A stretch of DNA of 64,000 bases from positions 14,717,001 to 14,781,000 of the forward strand of contig JAWQUS010000016.1 in assembly GCA_036365455.1 (NCBI GenBank), written 5' to 3'. The DNA comes from Macrosoma leucophasiata. Lineage: Eukaryota; Arthropoda; Insecta; Lepidoptera; Hedylidae. The notes under the pieces were generated by a model, which worked only from the letters and a program-made list of their open reading frames with translations, made no database searches and was not told where the DNA came from. Positions 56,707 to 64,000 of this stretch are shown here, in pieces; the first letter of the stretch is position 1, and every line of letters begins with the position of its first letter. A program made the position numbers and the translations under genes.

Positions 56707-57960
56707 GGGGTAACGGGCTATTTGGTTTAAGCGACATTTTGGGTGATATTGAGTTATATACATATTTGGAATCAGCGAATTTTCTCCGTCGAATGATGCC
56801 GGTTTCATTAAAATCGGAGCACTTTTTTGGCGTTTCAAACAATACTATTTTCGTGTCGTTTCCAAAGTGGCAGTGTCTTAAACGACGTGGATTTTGCATT
56901 TTTTATTAAATCATATACTTGAACCATACCATCATATTAATAACCGAGACATAAACCAGTCACCCTATCTCTCATAAATAAGTGAATAAGAGTTAAAGCG
57001 TTTTTCCTGATTCTAAATTTTATTAACAAGTAACTTGAATCATTTTGACTTCCCTAATCACACGGTGTGATGTCGCTTAAACCATTTGTCCGTCACCCAA
57101 ATACGATGTGGGTCGTCGCTTAAACTCTTTTAGCTGCATCTATTTTCCACGCCGGGTGCTACTTGAATCAAATACTCGTTTTTGTTCAGATATTTTGTTT
57201 AGTCGTTAAACCATTTTAGTCCTACTTTATTTATAAATAATTATAGTTGATGTTCCTACATTGAGACTGATTTTACTTAATTATCATACAAAATACTAAT
57301 GTACCTAATTTTGCTGATTAAGACTGAAAAGTAAATTAATATAATTGATGTTCCTAGTGAGACTGTTATATAATAATAATTATTCTAAATAAATACTTTG
57401 ATTGATTACTATGTTGTGTTTATTTATTCATTTATTCAATGTAAGCACCTGAAATTTTCGGTGATTGCAATATATCCTGGTTGTTTTATCAGCCATTGAT
57501 AGTCTTAGATGTAAATAAACCATAATTATTAATAAACATTAAACGTTACAATTTCAATGTAAATTTTAATCTAAATTGGTAGTTAAGATAAATAGCTAGC
57601 TTCTACTAATTTTGGGTTTCGTTACTTCATACCTTTTGGCTTGCTCCGTAAATAGAATGCGTTGTCGCTTAATTTTTTCCCCTGTAGCCAGTTGTAGTTA
57701 TGAAGTCACTTACATCGTTTTTCCTGTCTCTAAAAAAGGTACGATGTATTAAGCGACATTTATCTTTGTAAATAAAGGCCCGCTATATTTGGTTTTAGCA
57801 TCAACAATAAGATATTTTAATTAAATTTCAATGCAGTTTACCTCGTTTAAATAACTGCAGAAGTTTTTTTGTTATGAATTTTATTTCGAAATTTCAAACT
57901 TTAAAAGGCTCTCCTGTAAAGTTGCAAAAATGTCGCTTAAACCAAATAGCCCGTTACCCC
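56707..57960. mobile_element. Uncatalogued DNA element: 34-bp perfect inverted ends and repeated GTCGCTTAAAC sites
   Basis: GGGGTAACGGGCTATTTGGT and TTAAGCGACATTTT form 34 bases at 56707-56740 that are perfectly inverted at 57927-57960. TCGA lies on both sides, inside a longer matching ATATCGA / TCGATAT. The site GTCGCTTAAAC occurs exactly at 56725-56735 (complement), 57072-57082, 57115-57125 and 57932-57942, with nine-base versions at 57664-57672 and 57749-57757 and a weaker one near 56873. No long open frame and no known transposase is visible, so it is probably non-autonomous. The superfamily is unknown. Confidence 0.8.
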
Positions 57961-57967
57961 TCGATAT

Positions 57968-58740
57968 TGATTTTGCCTGTTTAATGATATTGTGTACAAT
58001 ACGTGGCCGGAGGTCCATACATTTTTGCAACATCTCCTTTGTAAACAAGTCCATCAAATTAACCTAGCACCTGACCAAGAACGTTATGACGACCAATCCC
58101 TCGTGATTTGTTATCCAATTATTTTGAAGTGTCATTACTATACGAACTCTAAATATGTTCAATGCCAGATCGTTTTTCATGAAATGAAGGTAAGTCGCTG
58201 TTATATAAGTAGATACTACGATTATATATTTTGCTTCTAACATTATTTAGGTACCTATACAGATTAACCAATAACTACCCTTCTATCATACAGAGATTCG
58301 GTTCTACAGGTATCGACATTTATACAAAAAAAAAAGAATTCTTTTTACAAACAAAATGCCGACTCCACGGACTTTAAAAATCAGATTACACTTAAAAGAC
58401 GAGATCACAAACAAAAAAAATAAATGCTCTTTTAGATTATACCTAAGTACATACATTTCCTAAATTCTATTCATTCTATATTGTGTACTATATCTATATT
58501 CTTACTTTAGCATTGATTTATCCAAAATAGCAATGTAATGCTTATTGTTTATTTTTTTTAGGACGGACTTATGTTTAGATGACTGACAGCCTGTTAAATA
58601 GAAAAGATCTTCGGTCCAAATACTTATTTGTTAAAAGTTTATTCACAATATTATAAACACACCTACCTACTTAACAATATACCTACAATTATTTTTTTAA
58701 TTATAAGTTATTATGTAAACCTAGAGTAAGACGGCCAATC
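57968..58740. other. Intergenic, no feature
   Basis: AT-rich, no supported feature. Confidence 0.4.
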
Positions 58741-59100
58741 GTCCTGCATTAGACGGGACAGTCCCGCATTTCTGAGGTAGTGTCCCGCAATGAAAAAGCG
58801 TCTCGCAGAACGTTGGATGACTCGAGTACTTGTCATCTTGTTAGAATACAGCTTTTAGTCAGAGAAATAGAGCCCATTTATCAACAGATACAGTGCATCG
58901 TTGCCCTGCATCTGGTAATAGATGGCAAGGCGGGAGACTTCAGAATACTAGTGACCAATGAGGAAGAAACAGCCAGTTCAGTCTTTAAACCGTCAAGACA
59001 CGAGAGACCGCCGGCGGCTAATGAACAATTGAAATCAACGGTCTTATTTTTCTCGCGAGCTGACGGATTAAACAGATTTGACAGATTTACATAGACGTTT
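58741..59100 (+). other. Open frame of ~104 codons, unknown
   Basis: From about 58780 to 59094 one frame is open (NEKASRRTLDDSS, LLVREIEPIYQQIQ, VIDGKAGDFRILVTNEEE, FKPSRHERPPAANEQ). The base composition is higher in G and C than its neighbours. There is no ATG near the start. The sequence before it (GACGGGACAGTCCCGCAT, TAGTGTCCCGCAAT) is repetitive in style. I recognise no family. It may be part of a transposon or a chance frame. Confidence 0.25.
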
Positions 59101-59215
59101 GCACGTCATCTGGCATATTACGAAAAAGTGAGGTAACCTTGACTTCTTGAATCTGGAACCATGCTTCCAAGGTAACTGTCTAGTACCTACTTTAGTACGT
59201 ATAGGTCAATGCGAG

Positions 59216-60311
59216 TTACTTTATCTTATTGGCAAAAAAAAAATCGACCCTCTTCACTGGTGTCCATTTTTTAATATTTAAATTTAACTGAAGTATGTAT
59301 GTACCATTTTGTTCGATAACCTTTTGCCATCTTGTAGGTAGGGACATGATCCCATTGCTATAAACATTTTGGGACTTCTCATCAAAATACCGCGACAAGT
59401 GGATTTGGCAGTCCTCTCGTGATGTTAACCTAACATTGCATAAAGAATTCTGAAGAGACCGAAACAGGTGGAAATCTGAAGGTGCAAGGTCAAGACTATA
59501 CGGCGGATGCATTAACACCTCCCAGCCAAACTCTTAATTTTTGCTGAGTGGCTATAGATGTGCGAGGTCCAGCGTTATCATGATGAAACACCACACCCCT
59601 TCTGTTGATCAATTCCGGCCGCTTTCTCTCAACTTCTTGCTTTAATCTCATCAGTTGTTCGCAGTAGAGTTCAGAATCGATAGTCCTGCCTGGTGGTAAT
59701 AGCTCATAATGAATAATGCCCCTCCAATCCCACCACACACACAACATCACCTTATTGCGAGTTAACCCGGGTTTCACCACAGTCTGTGAAGCCTGACCGG
59801 CCTTTGACCACGACCTTTTTCGCACGTTCTTGTCGTACGTGATCCACTTTTCATCACCAGTTATCAGTTTCTTCAAAAATGATTCGGTTTCATTACGTCG
59901 TAATAAAGAATCACAAATGAGTACACGGTTCATTAGGTTTCTTTCAGTGAGCTCGTAAGGTACCCAAATATCGAGCTTTTTTTTGTACCCAGCTTTTTTC
60001 AAATGCGCCAAAACTGTTTTGTGATCAACTCTCAGTTCTTCAGCTACGTCGTAACTACTGATATGTCGATCTTGCTCCCCTTTTTCAAAAATGGCATCCA
60101 TTTTATCCGTAATAGGGCGACCAGAGCGAGGTGCATCTTTGACATCAAAATTTCCGGATTGAAAACGCTTAAACCAAATTTGTGCTACTCTCACAGACAC
60201 TGCACTAGGTCCATAAACATCGCAATTTTTTTTCGCGGCTTGCGTTGCATTTTTACTTTTTTTGTATTAAAAATTTAAAATGTATCGAATTTCTTCATTA
60301 GATTCACTCAT
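59216..60311 (-). pseudogene. mariner transposase, frameshifted
   Basis: Cut-and-paste transposase of the mariner group. The - strand ATG at 60311 starts MSESNEEIRYIL, then stops; base losses and gains before 60200 break the amino part. The frame 60200-59496 reads VRVAQIWFKRFQSGNFDVKD, APRSGRPIT, the DNA-binding HISSYDVAEELRVDHKTVLA, ITGDEKWITYDK with the first catalytic Asp, and VFHHDNAGPRTS with the second. A loss of about two bases near 59531 moves the third catalytic part (HPPYSLDLAPSDFHLF, 59512-59465) to another frame, ending at 59216. Three frame breaks mean it is dead. Confidence 0.9.
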
Positions 60312-60452
60312 CTTGACAGTACAAAAGCAAATGAAAATCACACATTTGCCTTATTTGAATTTGGAATTATGTTCTTTAAAATTTTAACTTTCAATGATAC
60401 CAAAACCAGCCAGATACAAACACTACAGCCAAAGAGATTTTATTACAAGTTC

Positions 60453-60491
60453 ATACATACTATAATGCGAAAAGACTTTTTCCCCAACCTA
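60453..60491 (-). repeat. mariner terminal inverted repeat (5' end only)
   Basis: On the - strand TAGGTTGGGGAAAAAGTCTT and TTCGCATTATAGTA begin at 60491. GGTTGGNNAAAAAGTCNTTTCGCATTAT is the usual style of many insect mariner ends. The expected partner just past the stop at 59216 is not seen, so the 3' end is probably lost. Confidence 0.7.
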
Positions 60492-60549
60492 TTATTTACA
60501 ATTATAGAATGCATAGACATCTTTTGTATATGTACAGCACATCGACTTT

Positions 60550-61127
60550 GATTTAAAGAAACTAGATGTCCAATGACTGAAAATAATGTTGTTTCTCTCA
60601 CAATCATGTTTCAATTTGTGTGTGAAGGCAGTTCATATTAGTATCAGAAAAAATCATATCAAACTATATTATTAACTTGAGATTTAAACAAAGTTCAGCC
60701 ACACCGTGCATTAAGTTCTCATCTTCGATTAAAAATATACTTTATTAATTTACGAAATGAGTTGATTCATGGTTGGTATACGTAGCTATTTATTATTTTT
60801 AACCTTTTTTTAAAAGCGAGGGGATTAGGGACATTATATAACATAAGTATACATTTAGTTATTTTTCAAGGGAGTTGAGTTAATAAGAGTTTACAAGCGA
60901 AAATTGAAGAATAAAGTAGTCTGAATTAATCAATATTTGAAAAATATAATTAAACTAAGTAGGTACTAAAACTTATTGATAAGTTTATAAAAAAAAATAA
61001 TAAACAGTTGTTGTAACCTACCCTTAGGCGATTGTAAGTCCGATAGGGGCACTCGCAATTTATGAACCCGTGAAGTATTTTCATCACTTGATACGGGCAC
61101 AATGTAAACATTGAGCTGATTACATGA
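60550..61127. other. Intergenic, no feature
   Basis: AT-rich, no supported feature. Confidence 0.4.
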
Positions 61128-61430
61128 ATGACTAGCTATATTATATCACGAGTTTACGCGGCCAAAGTGAAAATAAAAGAGAGGGATAGAGTATACAATG
61201 ATATCAAAGGTAAAAGTGAGATAAGTATATTGTGCTTGGCCCAAATTCGCGGTGGACTTATCCGCCCGCGGCGCGAAAGAGCGCGAAGACAAGCGGCGGA
61301 CGGGCGTTTGCGTCCGACTCACATCGCTACCGAGTTGTGACTACCTATTCAGTCAGTCCTATTCTATTCGAGTACCGCAACAGAATATCTGACGCCAAGA
61401 GAAAAGAGCCCAATAATCTACGTCTATAGT
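61128..61430. other. Locally CG-rich block, possible promoter or first exon
   Basis: 61250-61345 is rich in CG dinucleotides (TCCGCCCGCGGCGCGAAAGA, GCGGACGGGCGTTTGCGTCC) within an otherwise AT-rich window. TCAGTCAGT at 61350-61358 could serve as an initiator. This is the sort of sequence seen at insect 5' exons. It could belong to the non-coding first exon of Ucp4 or an unknown gene; nothing decides it. Confidence 0.25.
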
Positions 61431-62339
61431 ATAAAATACAAACGCGTATGTAGACTATGTAGTGACGTCATTTCATTCAAGAATCGAAGTCCCGCAAATC
61501 TCATTGAACCGTGATCTACTTCAACAAAGGGTTGTGTGTGGCGTGCAGATTCGTGCAATTTCAACATGCAATTTACACAAAATACATTTCATGACAAGAA
61601 CATTCTACGTTAAAGTTATTGTTATACGTACTTGTACTTAGGTACATTATGGTAATTGTGTACGGTACATACACAAGTAGGTATCTAAGTTGTTAGTTAT
61701 CATTCTTGACAAATCATGGATAAAGTGAAATGCGAAATTAACAATTAAACACAACACTTGTCGTTTAATTTTATTGGATTTTCGCAGTAACACAACCAAT
61801 TATTATAAGCGTTCTTTAAATTTTTTAAGCTCTTCTATCTAGTAGAGCTTAAAAATTTGAAGAAGGAAGGAAGGAAAAATCAGAGAATCGCTGATAATTT
61901 GGGTCAAAATAAGTACAGATTTGCCCGTTAGACACAATAAGTACAAGAAATAATTAATAAGTAGATGTGGAATGTACGATTTTATTACATCCATGCCATA
62001 AAACATTATATTGGTATTATTATTTACCATGAACATAATTACTATTTACCATGAACATAATTACACTAAGTACACTAAAATAAAAACCCTATATTATTAT
62101 GTTTATGATGTAATATATAAATCACTTGCTACTTAATCCCTAGAATTATAAACCCAAAAGTTACCTTACAGCAAAACAGCCTTATCTTCAAAAATAATTA
62201 TAAACAATGTACCTTCTCGTATATTTTTATTGAATTATTAATATCTCTCCATTTATTCTTCGCAACATCATTGAATCTTTTTTTACATACATACATTATA
62301 CATTACAATATTAAGTACTATTTATAATTATTATATTAC
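61431..62339. other. Intergenic, no feature
   Basis: AT-rich with a short direct repeat (ATTTACCATGAACATAATTA twice, at about 62024 and 62044). No gene seen. Confidence 0.4.
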
Positions 62340-63436
62340 ACCTTTAATACCGTGGATTTAGATATTCTACTTGCTATTCTACGTTCTCTTAACATATCTC
62401 CGAGTGCAATTGACTGGTTTCATAGTTACTTGCGTGGGCGTCGGCAACGTATACAGGCTGGGGATAGGTTCTCAACTTGGTGTACAACTGTTGCCGGAGT
62501 CCCGCAAGGTGGCGTGTTGTCTCCTCTTCTCTTTGCCATCTTCATTAATTTAATTACTCATTGTATATCTTCTCTCTACCACTTGTATGCAGATGATCTA
62601 CAAATATATTCTCATACATCACTGGAAGATCTTCCAAGTGCACTTAATGCCTTGAATGATGATCTTTCTTCTATTTTGCGATGAAGTAAATCTTATAGGC
62701 TTCAAGTCAATCCCATTAAAACTCAACTTATAATTATTGGAAGTTCAAGGTTAATGTCTAAAGTGAACTGGGACACTCTTCCGAAAGTTAAATTTGACGG
62801 CCATATTATCCCTTTCAGTAACACTGTTAAAAACTTGGGTATCATTTTAGATAGTCGTTTATCTTGGGTGCCACAAATTAATAATTTGAGTAAAAAGTTA
62901 TTTGCAGCTGTACATTCCATAAGAAAGTTGCGTAATTTCTTACCTATATCCACTAAAATTACGCTGGTACATTCCCTATTGTTTCCTATATTTGGCTATG
63001 CCAACACCTGTTACCTTGATCTAACTAAGGAGCAACTCAATAAATTGGAGCGTCTTCAGAATTTATGTATTAGGTTCGTATTTGGCTTGCGTAAGTACGA
63101 CCACGTTTCAGAATTTCGTAAACAGCTTCAATGGCTCCCAATCGCTCTTCGCCGGATGCTCATGTGCTATCTCTTCTGTTCAATATACTTTTTAATCCAC
63201 AAACTCCAACATATTTAAAAGATCGCTTTCATTTTCTTCATCTTTCCAATTCGCTTACTTTGCGCTCTTCATTCAATTTCGAGCTAAAATATCCTTCCCA
63301 TTCTACCAACTTTTACAATAAGTCATTCACTGCCGAAGCAGTTCATTTGTGGAATGCACTCCCACTATCCATAAGGAGCGCTCAAACATTGGTGTCGTAT
63401 AAGTCTAAAGTCAGACAATACTATCTGTCTCTTTAA
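62340..63436 (+). pseudogene. Non-LTR reverse transcriptase, 5'-truncated, second copy
   Basis: Same group as 43401. It starts abruptly within the palm at FNTVDLDILLAIL, then WFHSYLRGRRQRI, VAGVPQGGVLSPLLFAIFIN, HLYADDLQIYS with the catalytic Asp pair, a TGA at 62682-62684, then NLGIILDSRLSWVPQINNLS, LRNFLPISTKITLVHS, FVFGLRKYDHVSEFRKQLQW. A frame slip near 63150 follows, then NPQTPTYLKDRF, AVHLWNALPLSIRSAQTL and a stop at 63434-63436. One nonsense codon and one slip. It lacks all domains before the palm. Confidence 0.85.
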
Positions 63437-63915
63437 CTCCTTCTTTGCTGCCTTGTTCTCGGCTCTTTCTTTGAAAACTGTTATTTATTTATTTTATTTT
63501 TAAAGAAAAATGGAAAGAAAAATTTGACTTCAGGCGAGGCTCGAACTCGCGACCTACTGGGAATCTAGTCCAGCCGCTCTTCCAATTGAGCTACTGAAGT
63601 GAATAAAATATATTTCACAAGCATGTGTTAATGCGAAATAATGTAAAAACAAATGTTATTTATTTTTTATGTTTGTATGTTTGTTTTATCCTTGCTCTAT
63701 TATAAGGTCACTTACTGTTAAATTATAATTAATTTCTTTTAATTTATCACTATGTTGTACACCCCTACTACTTCCTGAATTGGTTTCTTTACATGTAAGG
63801 TTGCCTGGAAGAAATCGCTGTTAGCGATAAGGCCGCCTGTTGTACTTTATGTCCTACTTATTTTTTCTGTATTGTTCTCTATTGTGTGCAATAAAGAGTA
63901 TTATTATTATTATTA
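63437..63915 (+). other. 3' UTR of the second reverse transcriptase, with ATT tail and nested SINE
   Basis: Continues from the stop to GGTTGCCTGGAAGAAATCGC, a small hairpin (ATCGCTGTTAGCGAT at 63816-63830), GATAAGGCCGCCTGTTGTAC and TGTGTGCAATAAAGAGTATT followed by repeated ATT. This conserved end and simple ATT tail mark the 3' terminus of the element, with a family C SINE inserted at 63491-63653. Confidence 0.75.
63491..63653 (-). mobile_element. Family C SINE with 12-bp target duplication, nested in a LINE 3' UTR
   Basis: TGTTATTTATTT occurs at 63479-63490 and again at 63654-63665, directly flanking the insert. On the - strand the insert has leader ATTATTTCGCATTAACACAT, head 63600-63526 (ACTTCAGTAGCTCAATTGG to CGCCTGAAGTC) and tail TTTTTCTTTCCATTTTTCTT. 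It is about 163 bases, shorter than the 36570 copy, lacking the GATGGCGCTGCTGC block between leader and head. Confidence 0.85.
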
Positions 63916-64000
63916 CACTTTTACTTTATATTATACTAAGTATTATTTATAATTATAAAATGCTATAATTATAATGACAGTAGAGTTTAGTTTAGTTGCA

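Overview
This is a AT-rich animal nuclear window, almost certainly from a moth or butterfly (Lepidoptera). Two multi-exon host genes with GT-AG introns code for insect-type proteins. The dispersed repeats are of kinds familiar from lepidopteran genomes: tRNA-derived SINEs, Helitron-like fragments, 3' ends of non-LTR retrotransposons, mariner, and many short inverted-repeat elements. There are no operons, rRNA genes, CRISPR arrays or convincing functional tRNA genes.

Host gene 1 is drk, the insect Grb2 adaptor (SH3-SH2-SH3), on the + strand at 1943-24133. Six coding exons join in frame to a 211-residue protein. Its 12.7 kb intron 3 and 6 kb intron 4 are packed with repeats. Host gene 2 is a mitochondrial carrier of the UCP4 (SLC25A27) type on the - strand at 41577-29643. 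Six coding exons join in frame to 316 residues with three carrier signatures. The two genes are convergent, with about 3.7 kb between the likely drk polyadenylation site and the Ucp4 stop. The splice joins were worked out by hand from reading frame, GT-AG sites and family similarity.

From 41.6 to 64 kb no host gene can be named. The region holds three decayed non-LTR reverse transcriptase fragments (43.4-45.1 kb and 62.3-63.9 kb on +, 49.8-50.9 kb on -), a broken mariner transposase (59.2-60.5 kb, -), one terminal-exon-like piece at 48.35 kb, and several inverted-repeat elements.

The most interesting material is the set of elements whose ends can be defined from the sequence. One at 56707-57960 has 34-bp perfect terminal inverted repeats and repeated GTCGCTTAAAC sites. 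One at 14133-16042 has about 420-bp inverted ends, an internal duplication of one end, and the 3' part of an unknown gene with an acidic tail. Five copies of small elements carry exact 8-bp target duplications (9871, 27582, 42810 and 55580 clearly; 12693 roughly). A short tRNA-like SINE at 63491-63653 sits in a LINE 3' tail with a 12-bp duplication. I found no convincing new host system; the novelty here is in uncatalogued mobile elements. Family names for repeats are tentative because no database search was possible.
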